Assembly (NCBI RefSeq): GCF_022436485.1 | Contig: NZ_JAKUDO010000002.1 | Span: 347,681-411,680, forward strand | Source: Agrococcus sp. ARC_14 | Lineage (GTDB): Bacteria; Actinomycetota; Actinomycetes; Actinomycetales; Microbacteriaceae | DNA: 64,000 nucleotides | Reading direction: 5' to 3' | Shown here: positions 8,098-17,659 of the stretch, piece by piece | Numbering within the stretch: the stretch's first letter is position 1 | Layout: each line of letters opens with the position of its first letter | Position numbers and translations under genes: made by a program | The notes under the pieces: generated by a model | Seen by the model: only the letters and a program-made list of their open reading frames with translations | Databases searched by the model: none | Told to the model about the DNA's origin: nothing

Positions 8098-9882
8098 ATG
8101 GCTGAGACCACCAACAACGTGAGTCGGTCGAGGAAGCTCGGCCCCGAGGAGCGCGCGGCGGCGATCGCGTCGATGCGCGACCGCGAGGTCGACGTGCTCG
8201 TGATCGGCGGCGGCATCGTCGGCGCGGGCGTGGCCCTCGACGCCGTCACCCGCGGCCTGCGCGTCGGCCTCATCGAGGCGCGCGACTTCGCATCCGGCAC
8301 CTCGAGCCGCTCGTCGAAGCTCGTCCACGGCGGCATCCGCTACCTCGAGCAGATGAACTTCGAGCTCGTGCGTGAAGCGCTGATCGAGCGCGGCCTGCTG
8401 CTGCAGCGGCTCGCACCGCACCTGGTGAAGCCGGTGCAGTTCCTCTACCCGCTCGAGAAGCCGATCATCGAGCGCGCCTACATCGGCGCAGGCATGGCGA
8501 TGTACGACGCGTTCAGCTACACCGGCTTCATGAAGCCCGGCGTGCCGCTGCACCGCCACCTCTCGAAGAAGCGCCTCCAGAAGGAGATCCCCTCCCTCGA
8601 CACCGACAAGGTGATCGGCGGATTGGCGTACTACGACGCGCAGATGGATGACGCGCGCTACGTCGCCACGGTCGCGCGCACCGCATCCTTCTACGGCGCC
8701 CACGTCGCCAGCCGTGTGCGCGCGGAGGGCTTCCTCAAGGTGGGCGAGCGCGTCGTCGGCGTGCAGGCGCACGACTACGAGACCGGCGAGCAGTTCGAGA
8801 TCCGCGCGAAGCAGGTCGTGAACGCCACCGGCGTCTGGACGGGCGACACGCAGGCCATGGTCGGCGCTCGCGGCGAGATCAAGGTGCGTGCCTCGAAGGG
8901 CGTGCACCTCGTCATCCCGCGCGACCGATTCCACTCGACGATGGGCATGATCCTTCGCACCGAGAAGAGCGTGCTGTTCGTCATCCCGTGGGGCCGCCAC
9001 TGGATCGTCGGCACCACCGACACCGACTGGCAGCTCGACAAGGCGCACCCGGCCGCGACCGCCGCCGACATCGACTACATCCTCGACAACGTCAACCGGG
9101 TGCTCTCCACGAAGCTCACGCGCGCCGACGTCGAGGGCGTCTACGCAGGCCTGCGCCCGCTGCTGTCCGCGGGCGACGGTGGCTCGACCGCGAAGCTCTC
9201 GCGCGAACACCACGTCGGCCACACGGTGCCAGGCCTCGTGATCATCGCGGGCGGCAAGTTCACCACCTACCGCGTGATGGCGAAGGATGCGATCGACGAG
9301 GTCGCGACCTCGATCGACGGCAAGGTGCCCGAGTCGTGCACCGCCGACATCCCGCTGCTGGGCGCGGAGGGCTACAAGGCCGCCTGGAACAAGCGGGCCA
9401 AGATCGCTCGCGCGTTCGGTCTGCACAAGCACCGCGTCGAGCACCTGCTGAACCGCTACGGCGTGCTCACCGACGAGCTGCTCGACATGATCCGCAAGGA
9501 CGAGTCGCTCGCCGAGCCGCTGCCCGGCGCCGACGACTACATCGGCGCAGAGGTGCGCTACGCCTGCACCCACGAGGGTGCGCTGCACCTCGACGACGTG
9601 CTCGCCCGTCGCACCCGCATCTCGATCGAGGCCTGGGATCGCGGCGTCGCGGCAGCTCCGGTCGCCGCGAGGATCATGGCGGATGCGCTCGGTTGGGACG
9701 ACGCTCGGGTCGAGCAGGAGGTCAACACCTACAACAAGCGCGTCGCCGCCGAGCTGCAGAGCCAGGAGCTGCCCGACGACGAGTCGGCCGACCGCGCACG
9801 CCTCGAGGCGCCCGACATCGTGCCGCTGAGCGCGCTGCCGACGGCAGACACGGTGAGGACGCGGCCGGAGCCGGCGGCCTGA
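8098..9882 (+). CDS. glpD: Aerobic glycerol-3-phosphate dehydrogenase
   Basis: A membrane-associated flavoenzyme that oxidises glycerol-3-phosphate to dihydroxyacetone phosphate and passes electrons to quinone. The 594-residue protein opens with an FAD dinucleotide-binding fold (VIGGGIVGAGVALDAV, residues 35-50), then ARDFASGTSSRSSKLVHGG, the family signature around the substrate site, and IVGTTDTDW followed by the GKFTTYRVMAKD segment. The C-terminal DAO_C helical domain is present, and the length suits family members with that domain. AAGGAGG six bases before ATG 8098 is one of the strongest ribosome-binding sites in the window. No glpF or glpK is adjacent. The spacer after it carries repeat family B hairpins. 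Confidence 0.95.
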   Translation: MAETTNNVSRSRKLGPEERAAAIASMRDREVDVLVIGGGIVGAGVALDAVTRGLRVGLIEARDFASGTSSRSSKLVHGGIRYLEQMNFELVREALIERGLLLQRLAPHLVKPVQFLYPLEKPIIERAYIGAGMAMYDAFSYTGFMKPGVPLHRHLSKKRLQKEIPSLDTDKVIGGLAYYDAQMDDARYVATVARTASFYGAHVASRVRAEGFLKVGERVVGVQAHDYETGEQFEIRAKQVVNATGVWTGDTQAMVGARGEIKVRASKGVHLVIPRDRFHSTMGMILRTEKSVLFVIPWGRHWIVGTTDTDWQLDKAHPAATAADIDYILDNVNRVLSTKLTRADVEGVYAGLRPLLSAGDGGSTAKLSREHHVGHTVPGLVIIAGGKFTTYRVMAKDAIDEVATSIDGKVPESCTADIPLLGAEGYKAAWNKRAKIARAFGLHKHRVEHLLNRYGVLTDELLDMIRKDESLAEPLPGADDYIGAEVRYACTHEGALHLDDVLARRTRISIEAWDRGVAAAPVAARIMADALGWDDARVEQEVNTYNKRVAAELQSQELPDDESADRARLEAPDIVPLSALPTADTVRTRPEPAA

Positions 9883-9947
9883 GCGGAGCGACCGCGCTCC
9901 ACGTTCGTCGAGGAGCGGTCGCGCCCACGCTCGTCGGCCGCAGGCCG

Positions 9948-10013
9948 CGTATCGAGACGCCACGGATCGTCTCGATACGGCACCTTCGGTGCCTGCTCGA
10001 CGAGCGAAGGTGC
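9948..10013. repeat. Dispersed inverted repeat family B, with second hairpin
   Basis: CGTATCGAGACG (9948-9959) pairs perfectly with CGTCTCGATACG (9968-9979). Directly beside it GCACCTTCG (9980-9988) pairs with CGAAGGTGC (10005-10013), enclosing CTGCTCGACGAG. Similar units occur at 23919-23957 and 51961-51995, with a half-copy at 26782-26845. It follows glpD and could end its transcript. Confidence 0.75.
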
Positions 10014-10026
10014 GCCCGGGCGCCGA

Positions 10027-10032
10027 TAGACT
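10027..10032 (+). promoter_or_regulatory. Putative -10 box of the SURF1 gene
   Basis: TAGACT lies ten bases before ATG 10043, giving no or a very short leader. The same hexamer in the same context (CGATAGACTG) is found before the next gene. Confidence 0.5.
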
Positions 10033-10042
10033 GCAGGCGCCC

Positions 10043-10870
10043 ATGAGCACCCCCCTCCCCACCTTCAAGCAGGTCGCCACGCGCCCGAAGTGGATCGCCG
10101 TGCTCGCGCTCTGCCTGCTCGTCGCCGCGGTCTTCGCGGTGCTCGGACAATGGCAGATCGAGCGTGCTGTCGAGCAGGGCCAGAGCGACGAGCGCGACAC
10201 CGAGACGGCCGTGCCGCTCGAGACCGTCGCCCAGCCGACCTCGACCCTGACGACCGAGGCGGGCGGTCGCATGGTCTCCTTCAGCGGCACCTGGGTGCCC
10301 GAGGACTTCGACACGCTCGCCGGCCGCTCGCAGGAGGGGCGGACCGGCACGTGGGTCATCGGCCGGCTGCTCGTCGCGCCGCCCGGCAGCGAGTCCGCTG
10401 GGCCGGTGTCGCTGCCTGTCGCGCTGTCGTGGTTCGCCGAGGCCGCCGCTGCCGAGCGGCTCGTCGCCGAGCTCGCCACGTCGGATGCCGAGGTCGACCT
10501 GGTCGGGAGGCTGATGCCCACCGAGGCGCCCACCCAGGGCGACATCCAGACCGGCGCGACCGAGGCGATGTCGGTCGCTGCGCTCATCAACGAGTGGCAG
10601 GACTACAACGGCCTGGTCTACGGGTCGTACGCCATCCTCGATCAGCCGTCGGCAGCCGCATCCGGCGCCCTGGTCGATGGGGCGGAGCCGATCGTGTCGA
10701 TGCGGCCCGTCACCGACACGCAGCTCAACTGGCTCAACGTCTTCTACGCGATCGAGTGGGTCGCGTTCATGCTGTTCGCCTTCTACCTCTGGTACCGGCT
10801 CGTGAAGGATGCGCTCGAGCGCGAGGTCGAGGCGATCGAGGACGCCGAGGCGGCCGCGGACCGTCGATAG
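10043..10870 (+). CDS. SURF1 family cytochrome oxidase biogenesis protein
   Basis: SURF1 proteins help assemble haem-copper cytochrome c oxidase. The 275-residue product has the diagnostic layout: an N-terminal transmembrane helix (WIAVLALCLLVAAVFAVLGQWQ, residues about 17-38) ending in the family motif LGQWQIERA, a large extracytoplasmic domain with SFSGTWVPEDF and TGTWVIGRLLV, and a C-terminal helix (NWLNVFYAIEWVAFMLFAFYLW) followed by a charged tail. Actinobacterial SURF1 genes often sit close to the DUF3817 and guaA genes, as here. ATG 10043 is the first start after the TAGACT box. The stop overlaps the next gene's -10 box. Confidence 0.88.
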   Translation: MSTPLPTFKQVATRPKWIAVLALCLLVAAVFAVLGQWQIERAVEQGQSDERDTETAVPLETVAQPTSTLTTEAGGRMVSFSGTWVPEDFDTLAGRSQEGRTGTWVIGRLLVAPPGSESAGPVSLPVALSWFAEAAAAERLVAELATSDAEVDLVGRLMPTEAPTQGDIQTGATEAMSVAALINEWQDYNGLVYGSYAILDQPSAAASGALVDGAEPIVSMRPVTDTQLNWLNVFYAIEWVAFMLFAFYLWYRLVKDALEREVEAIEDAEAAADRR

Positions 10871-10873
10871 ACT
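10868..10873 (+). promoter_or_regulatory. Putative -10 box of the DUF3817 gene
   Basis: TAGACT shares its first three bases with the SURF1 stop codon and ends seven bases before GTG 10881, as expected for a leaderless transcript starting inside the operon. Confidence 0.5.
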
Positions 10874-10880
10874 GGATGCC

Positions 10881-11419
10881 GTGCCACGCCCCATCGAACA
10901 GCTGCCTCAGATCCGCTCGGCGATCCCGTTCTACCGCGTCATGTCGTGGGTGACGGGAGCCTTCCTGCTGCTGCTGGTCGCTGAGATGGTGCTGAAGTAC
11001 TCGCCCACGCATGTCGAGGTCTTCGCGTTCGGCTCGAGCGGCCCGCTCTCGCTCGAGGCGGTCGTCCCCGGCGTCGGCTGCCAGTGGTTCTCGCTCTTCG
11101 TGCCCGGCGGCATGGGCTGCGAGATCGCCTCCCTCGGCGACGGCTTCAACATCTCGCTCGCGATCCTGATCGTGCACGGCTGGATCTACGTCGTCTACCT
11201 GTTCGCCAGCTTCCGGCTCTGGAGCCTGCTCCGCTGGCCCTTCAAGCGCCTGCTCGCCATGGCGCTCGGCGGCGTCGTGCCCTTCCTCTCCTTCTTCGTC
11301 GAGCGCCCGATGCACCGCATCGCCGTCGCCGACCTCACACGACTGGAGGCCGAGAAGGCCGCCAGGTCCTCGGCCACGCAGGTCGACGCATCCGCCACCG
11401 CATCGCCCAGGGAGTCCTG

Positions 11420-11420
<1 letters not shown>
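10881..11420 (+). CDS. DUF3817 domain integral membrane protein
   Basis: A 179-residue membrane protein of unknown function. It has about four hydrophobic helices ([64 protein letters not shown]), the HGWIYVVYL signature of DUF3817, and a short charged cytoplasmic tail. GTG 10881 is the only start that keeps the conserved N-terminus and fits the TAGACT box. Its stop codon overlaps the start of guaA (TGATG), so translation of the two is likely coupled. This pairing with guaA and SURF1 is a common actinobacterial arrangement, but no purine-related role is proven. Confidence 0.85.
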
Positions 11421-12991
<1,571 letters not shown>

Positions 12992-13000
12992 CGGTGTAGC

Positions 13001-13111
13001 GCGCTGGTCGCGTGCGTCGCTCCTCAGCTCAAACAATGACGAAGTCCGGATGCCGCAAGGGCATCCGGACTTCGTCATAACTCGACACCCCGCGACGCAC
13101 GCGACCAGCGC
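13001..13111. terminator. Nested double palindrome after guaA
   Basis: Two perfect inverted repeats are nested. The outer arms are 20 bases (13001-13020 with 13092-13111, GCGCTGGTCGCGTGCGTCGC). The inner arms are 19 bases (13036-13054 with 13060-13078, core GAAGTCCGGATGCC) around a 5-base loop GCAAG. The inner hairpin could act as the guaA terminator although no T-tract follows it; the outer repeat is unexplained. Confidence 0.75.
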
Positions 13112-13162
13112 TCGCGGGGTGGGGCGAGGCGGATGGCGGCGGGCACGCGAGAGGATGGCGGC

Positions 13163-13831
13163 ATGACGGGGGAGCGGGGGCCGGAGTACGCGGCCCGCGC
13201 AGCGGCACTGTGGATGCTGCTCATCGGGTTCGCCGGCGCCCTGCTCACCGGGCTCTCTGCCGCGCGCTGGTTGCAGGGCTCGCTGCGCTTCGGCTGCACG
13301 GTCGCGGCGACCGGCGGCGGCCGTGCGGCGTGGACCTGCTCCGACGGGATGGCGCTGCTGGTGCCCGCGATCGCGACCGTCGTGCTCGGCGCGTTCGCGA
13401 TGGCTGGCGCGCTCCTGGTCGTCACCGCGAGCTGGCAGCGTCCGAGCGCGCACGCCGGGCTGCTCGCCACCGCGGGGCCGCTTGCCGTCATGCCCGCCCT
13501 CGTGCTGTGTGCGGCCCTGTGGTGGGACGCATCCGTCGCCGACGCCGAAGGCGTGCTCGCAGGCGAGGGCCGAGTCGCGCTCTGGGCCGAGCACGCGCTG
13601 CCCGCCGCGATCACGATGGCCGTCGCAGGGGTCGCGGCAGCGGCGGGGCTGCGGATGCGCGCCCGCGGCCTGGCGGGCAGGCTCGCCGGCGCGCTGGTGG
13701 TGCTGGCGCTCGCGCTGCTGCTGGTCGCAGCGGTGCTCTCGAGCCTCGGCACGCTCTCGACCGGGCTCATCGCAGCAGGCGTCATCGGCGCTGCCTGGTA
13801 CCTCGCGGCGGCGGCTCCGAGAACGCGCTGA
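13163..13831 (+). CDS. Hypothetical multi-pass membrane protein
   Basis: I do not recognise a family. The 222-residue product is strongly hydrophobic, with about five predicted helices (AALWMLLIGFAGALLTGL; GMALLVPAIATVVLGAFAMA; GLLATAGPLAVMPALVLCAAL; ALPAAITMAVAGVAAAAGL; LAGALVVLALALLLVAAVLS). There is one pair of Cys in the first external loop (RFGCTVAATGG and AWTCSDG) that could form a disulfide. I chose ATG 13163, with GAGAGGA upstream, over the in-frame ATG at 13133. It stands alone between the guaA palindrome and the DGPF/ECF pair. Confidence 0.7.
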   Translation: MTGERGPEYAARAAALWMLLIGFAGALLTGLSAARWLQGSLRFGCTVAATGGGRAAWTCSDGMALLVPAIATVVLGAFAMAGALLVVTASWQRPSAHAGLLATAGPLAVMPALVLCAALWWDASVADAEGVLAGEGRVALWAEHALPAAITMAVAGVAAAAGLRMRARGLAGRLAGALVVLALALLLVAAVLSSLGTLSTGLIAAGVIGAAWYLAAAAPRTR

Positions 13832-13871
13832 AGCGAGCCTCGGAGAAGTTCTCGAGAAAAGTCTGCCGCGA

Positions 13872-13898
13872 TGTCGATCGAGGGGATTCCCGATCGAC
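13872..13898 (+). promoter_or_regulatory. Putative ECF42-type promoter
   Basis: TGTCGA (13872-13877) and CGAC (13895-13898) are separated by 17 bases and lie about 50-75 bases before the DGPF gene. From memory, ECF42 sigma factors recognise TGTCGA at -35 and CGAC or CGTC at -10, so this fits autoregulation by the sigma factor encoded just downstream. Confidence 0.65.
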
Positions 13899-13949
13899 GT
13901 CTTGAGTGAGAGGGTCGAGCAGCGGCCCCCGCACACAAGGAGTCAGATC

Positions 13950-14399
13950 ATGCAGTACATGCTCATCATGCGCTCGAACGACGAGGCAGTCGCGGCGTAC
14001 CAGGAGATCCCCTTCGAGCAGATCATCGAGGCGATGGGGAAGTACAACGAGTCGCTGATGGAGGCCGGCGTGCTCATCGCAGGCGAGGGCCTGAGCGATG
14101 CGAGCGAGGGCTTCGTCGTCGACTTCACGGCCGACCCGCCGCTCGTCACCGACGGCCCCTACGGCGAGACCAAGGAGCTCTTCAACGGCTTCTGGATCCT
14201 CGAGGTCGCCTCGAAGGAGGAGGCCGCAGAGTGGGCGAAGCGCTGCCCGCTCGGCCCCGGGGCCCAGCTCGAGGTGCGCCGCGTGACCGGGCCGGAGGAC
14301 TTCCCGGCCGACAACGAATGGGTGCAGAAGGAAGAGGGCTGGCGCGAGGAGCAGGCGGCCAAGCAGGCCGCGAAGGCACCGGGCGGCAGCGCTGGCTGA
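13950..14399 (+). CDS. DGPF/YCII-related domain protein
   Basis: A 149-residue protein of the YCII/DGPF family, which forms small alpha-beta barrels. The opening MQYMLIMRSND and the motif VTDGPYGETKELFNGFWILE are characteristic; DGPY stands for the usual DGPF. A Lys/Glu/Ala-rich tail follows residue 125. These proteins are the standard genomic partners of ECF42 sigma factors; their biochemical role is unknown. ATG 13950 has AAGGAG seven to twelve bases upstream. The stop at 14397-14399 lies inside or directly before the probable N-terminal coding region of the sigma-factor gene, so the pair forms an operon. Confidence 0.9.
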   Translation: MQYMLIMRSNDEAVAAYQEIPFEQIIEAMGKYNESLMEAGVLIAGEGLSDASEGFVVDFTADPPLVTDGPYGETKELFNGFWILEVASKEEAAEWAKRCPLGPGAQLEVRRVTGPEDFPADNEWVQKEEGWREEQAAKQAAKAPGGSAG

Positions 14400-14487
14400 G
14401 GCAGCGGGCGACGAGACGGCGCGCCGAGCGGAGGAATCCGCCCGGCGCGCCGTCGTCGCCGTCTGGCGCATCGAGTCTGCACGCATC

Positions 14488-15693
14488 GTGGCGACGCTCA
14501 CCCGCTACACCGGCGACTTCGCGCTCGCGGAGGACCTCGCACAGGATGCGTTGACGGATGCGTTGGCCCAGTGGCCGGCGCAGGGCGCGCCCCGCAACGG
14601 CGCGGCCTGGCTCACCTCGGTGGCCAAGCGCAAGGCGATCGACGGCTGGCGGCGGCAGGAGCGCTTCGCTGACCGAATCGAGGCGATGGGGCTCGACCTC
14701 GAGCGCGAGCAGCACCAGGCAGCGGATGCGGTGCCGTGGGATCCGGACGAGATCGACGACGATGTGCTGCGGCTCGTGTTCACCGCCTGCCACCCGGTGC
14801 TCAGCCAGCAGGCTCGCGTCGCGCTGACGCTGCGGGTCGTCGCGGGGCTCGAGACCGCAGAGATCGCCCGCGCCTTCCTGGCGCCGGTGGCGACGATCCA
14901 GCAGCGGATCGTGCGCGCCAAGCAGGCGCTCGCCGACGCGCAGGTGCCGTTCGAGACGCCGCCGCGCGCCGAGCGGCAGCAGCGGCTGAGCGCGGTGCTG
15001 GGCGTGCTCTACCTGATCTTCACCGAGGGGCACACGGCCACCGCGGGCGACGACTGGATGCGCCCGGGTCTCAGCCGCGAGGCCATCCGTCTCACGCGCG
15101 TCCTCGCCGCCCTGCAACCCGACGAGCCCGAGGTGCACGGCCTGCTCGCGCTGCTCGAGCTCACCGCCGCGCGATTCTCCGCGCGCGTCGACGCGCAGGG
15201 CGAGCCCGTGCTGCTCGCCGACCAGGATCGCCGTCGCTGGGATCGTGCCGCGATCCGACGTGGCAAGGCATCGCTGGCGCGAGCGGCGTCGTTCGGTCGC
15301 GGCTTCGGCCCGTACGCCCTCCAGGCGGCGATCGCCGAGACGCATGCCGACGCATCCGACGTCGGCTCGACCGACTGGCTGCGCATCGTCGCGGCCTACG
15401 AGGGGCTCGAGCAGATCGCGTCCTCGCCGATCGTGACGCTGAACCGTGCGGTCGCGGTGTCGATGGCACCCGGGCCGAATGGCGGCCCCGCGGCCGCACT
15501 CGCGATCGTCGACGGCCTTGCGGGTGAGAAGGTGCTCGCGATCGGCCACCTGCTGCCTTCGGTGCGGGGCGAGCTGCTGGCGCGGCTCGGTCGCGACGAG
15601 GAGGCGAGCGCAGCCTTCACCGAGGCCGCCGAGCGCACCGACAACGCGCGCGAGCGCGCCGTGCTGCTGGCCCGCGCCGCGGCCGGACGCTGA
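14488..15693 (+). CDS. ECF42-group RNA polymerase sigma factor
   Basis: A large ECF sigma factor (401 residues from GTG 14488). It has sigma region 2 (TGDFALAEDLAQDALTDAL), region 4 (LRVVAGLETAEIARAFLAPVATIQQRIVRAKQAL) and the long C-terminal TPR-like DUF6596 extension (LYLIFTEGHTATAGDDWMRPGL and LNRAVAVSM) that defines ECF42. The true start is probably further upstream. The frame stays open and codes for the conserved VWRIESARIVATL segment, but its first 30 codons contain no ATG, GTG or TTG. A CTG at 14392, seven bases before the partner's stop, could start it by coupling. No anti-sigma gene is adjacent, as expected for ECF42. Confidence 0.88.
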   Translation: MATLTRYTGDFALAEDLAQDALTDALAQWPAQGAPRNGAAWLTSVAKRKAIDGWRRQERFADRIEAMGLDLEREQHQAADAVPWDPDEIDDDVLRLVFTACHPVLSQQARVALTLRVVAGLETAEIARAFLAPVATIQQRIVRAKQALADAQVPFETPPRAERQQRLSAVLGVLYLIFTEGHTATAGDDWMRPGLSREAIRLTRVLAALQPDEPEVHGLLALLELTAARFSARVDAQGEPVLLADQDRRRWDRAAIRRGKASLARAASFGRGFGPYALQAAIAETHADASDVGSTDWLRIVAAYEGLEQIASSPIVTLNRAVAVSMAPGPNGGPAAALAIVDGLAGEKVLAIGHLLPSVRGELLARLGRDEEASAAFTEAAERTDNARERAVLLARAAAGR

Positions 15694-15705
15694 GCTCTGG
15701 ACTCG

Positions 15706-15782
15706 CTCGGCAGATGTACGCCTGAGCGGTGGTCGGGCTGCACGCTGCGCGCGACTGCACGCTCAGGTGCACATATGCCGAG
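15706..15782. repeat. Dispersed inverted repeat family C, copy 1
   Basis: Arms of about 22 bases, CTCGGCAGATGTACGCC (from 15706) and GTGCACATATGCCGAG (to 15782), pair with three mismatches around a 33-base loop. The second copy is at 40420-40496. It lies between the sigma-factor stop and sufS. Confidence 0.7.
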
Positions 15783-15842
15783 GTCGACCTCGCCGTGACG
15801 GCGGGTGACAAGCGCGCATATGGGGGTGATCGGGAGGGCTAC

Positions 15843-15848
15843 TACCCT
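15843..15848 (+). promoter_or_regulatory. Putative -10 box of sufS
   Basis: TACCCT ends six bases before GTG 15855. The identical box and spacing precede the GDPD gene at 20344. A leaderless transcript is likely. Confidence 0.5.
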
Positions 15849-15854
15849 GGATGG

Positions 15855-17141
15855 GTGACGACCGCGACCCAGACCGCCCTGACCGAGGAGCGCATCCAGC
15901 AGCTGCGCGCTGACTTCCCGATCCTGGCCGAACGTCCGGCGGACGTGCCGCTCGTCTATCTCGACTCCGGTGCCACGAGCCAGCAGCCCCGCCAGGTGCT
16001 CGAGGCCGAGTGGGCCTTCCGCACGCAGCGCAACGCCGCCGTGCACCGCGGCGCGCACACGCTCGCGGGGCTCGCGACCGACGACTACGAGCAGGCGCGC
16101 GTGTCGCTCGCCCGCTTCGTCGGCGCCCGGCCGACCGAGATCTCGTGGGCGATGAACGCCACCGACGCGCTCAACAGCGTCGCGCTCTCGCTCGCCGAGG
16201 CCAACCGGGCCGACAGCACCGACCCGAGCCTCAGCATCCGCGAGGGCGACGAGATCCTCATCACCGAGGCCGAGCACCACGCCAACCTGCTGCCCTGGCA
16301 GCGCCTCGCCGACGAGACCGGCGCGACGCTGCGCTGGGTGGAGGTCGACGACGACGGCGTGTGGACGGCGGATGCCGCGCTCGCGCTGATCACGGAGCGC
16401 ACCAGGGTGGTCGCCCTCGCGCACATCTCGAACGTCACGGGGCTCATCGCGCCCGTCGAGCAGATCGTGGCCGCAGCGCATGCCGTCGGCGCGCTCGTGG
16501 TGCTCGACGCGTGCCAGTCCGTGCCGCATCGCCCGGTGGACCTCCGTGCGCTGGGCGTCGACGCCGCGGCGTTCTCGAGCCACAAGATGCTCGGCCCCGG
16601 CGGCATCGGCGTGCTCTACCTGGCAGAGGCGCTGGGCGAGGCGCTCCCGCCTGCCCGCGTCGGCGGCTCCATGATCACGACCGTCACGATGACCGAGCGG
16701 GAGTTCCTGCCCCCGCCGCAGAAGTTCGAGGCAGGCACGCAGCCGGTCGCCTCGATCGTCGGGCTCGCCGCCGCGGTCGACTACCTCGAGGCCGTCGGCA
16801 TGCTGGCGATCTCGGCGCACGAGCTCGCGCTCGGCGAGCGGCTCGCGGCCGGTGCGGCCTCGATCGACGGCATCCGCCTGGTCGGCCCGCCTCCCGGCGT
16901 CGAGCGCGCCGGCATCGCGAGCGTCATCGTCGACGGCGTGCACGCCCACGACGCCGGCCAGGTGCTCGATGCGCAGGGCATCGCCGCGCGGGTCGGGCAC
17001 CACTGCGCGCAGCCGCTGCACCGCCGCCTCGGCGTGGCCGCGACGACCCGCGCATCCGCCTACCTGTACACGACAGAGGCAGAGGTCGACCACTTCCTCG
17101 ACGTGCTCTCGGGCGTGCGCGCCTACTTCGGGGCAGCCTGA
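15855..17141 (+). CDS. sufS: SufS-type cysteine desulfurase
   Basis: A PLP enzyme that takes sulfur from cysteine for iron-sulfur cluster assembly. The 428-residue class-V aminotransferase has YLDSGATSQQP, the PLP-anchoring Lys in SSHKMLGPGG (about residue 244) and the catalytic Cys in RVGHHCAQP (about 384), which mark SufS. The next gene, sufU, overlaps its stop by one base, matching the known SufS-SufU pair in Gram-positive bacteria. No other suf genes are adjacent, so the SufBCD scaffold genes must lie elsewhere. GTG 15855 is chosen because of the TACCCT box six bases before it; frames further up overlap repeat C. Confidence 0.95.
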   Translation: MTTATQTALTEERIQQLRADFPILAERPADVPLVYLDSGATSQQPRQVLEAEWAFRTQRNAAVHRGAHTLAGLATDDYEQARVSLARFVGARPTEISWAMNATDALNSVALSLAEANRADSTDPSLSIREGDEILITEAEHHANLLPWQRLADETGATLRWVEVDDDGVWTADAALALITERTRVVALAHISNVTGLIAPVEQIVAAAHAVGALVVLDACQSVPHRPVDLRALGVDAAAFSSHKMLGPGGIGVLYLAEALGEALPPARVGGSMITTVTMTEREFLPPPQKFEAGTQPVASIVGLAAAVDYLEAVGMLAISAHELALGERLAAGAASIDGIRLVGPPPGVERAGIASVIVDGVHAHDAGQVLDAQGIAARVGHHCAQPLHRRLGVAATTRASAYLYTTEAEVDHFLDVLSGVRAYFGAA

Positions 17142-17593
17142 TGGCCGATCCGCTGGCGGGGCTCTACCAGGAGCTCATCCTCGAGCACTCGAAGCGCCGT
17201 TCGGGCGAGGGGGAGATCGAGCCCTTCGACGCCGAGCGCTTCCTGCGCAACCCCACGTGCGGCGACGAGATCCGGCTGCGCGTGCGCCTGGACGTCACCG
17301 GTGACGAGGCACGCGTGGATGCGCTGGGATGGGTCGGGCAGGGCTGCTCGATCTCGCAGGCCTCGGCGTCGGTGCTCGCGGAGGAGGCGCCGGGGCTCAC
17401 CGTGGCCGAGGTGCGGGAGCGGATCGAGGCGCTGCGGGAGCTGCTGCGCTCGCGCGGCACGGTGGAGCCCGACGAGCAGCTGCTGGGCGACGCCGTCGCG
17501 TTCGCCGGCGTCGCGAAGTTCCCGATGCGGGTGAAGTGCGCGATGCTCGCCTGGGTGGCGCTCGAGGACGCGCTGGCGCAGCTCGACCGCTGA
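17141..17593 (+). CDS. sufU: SUF system sulfur relay/scaffold protein SufU
   Basis: It accepts persulfide sulfur from SufS and passes it to the SUF assembly machinery. The 150-residue protein shows the IscU-like fold with LYQELILEHSKRRSGEGEI at the start. Three zinc-ligand Cys lie in FLRNPTCGDEI, GWVGQGCSISQAS and MRVKCAMLAW, with the inserted segment between the second and third Cys typical of SufU rather than IscU. Its ATG overlaps the sufS stop codon (TGATG), so translation is coupled. The length is normal for the family. Confidence 0.95.
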   Translation: MADPLAGLYQELILEHSKRRSGEGEIEPFDAERFLRNPTCGDEIRLRVRLDVTGDEARVDALGWVGQGCSISQASASVLAEEAPGLTVAEVRERIEALRELLRSRGTVEPDEQLLGDAVAFAGVAKFPMRVKCAMLAWVALEDALAQLDR

Positions 17594-17659
17594 GCGAGCC
17601 TGTCCGTTCGGGCATGCGCGATGTGCTTCGCTATCAGACAGCAATGAAAGAGGTCTGAC

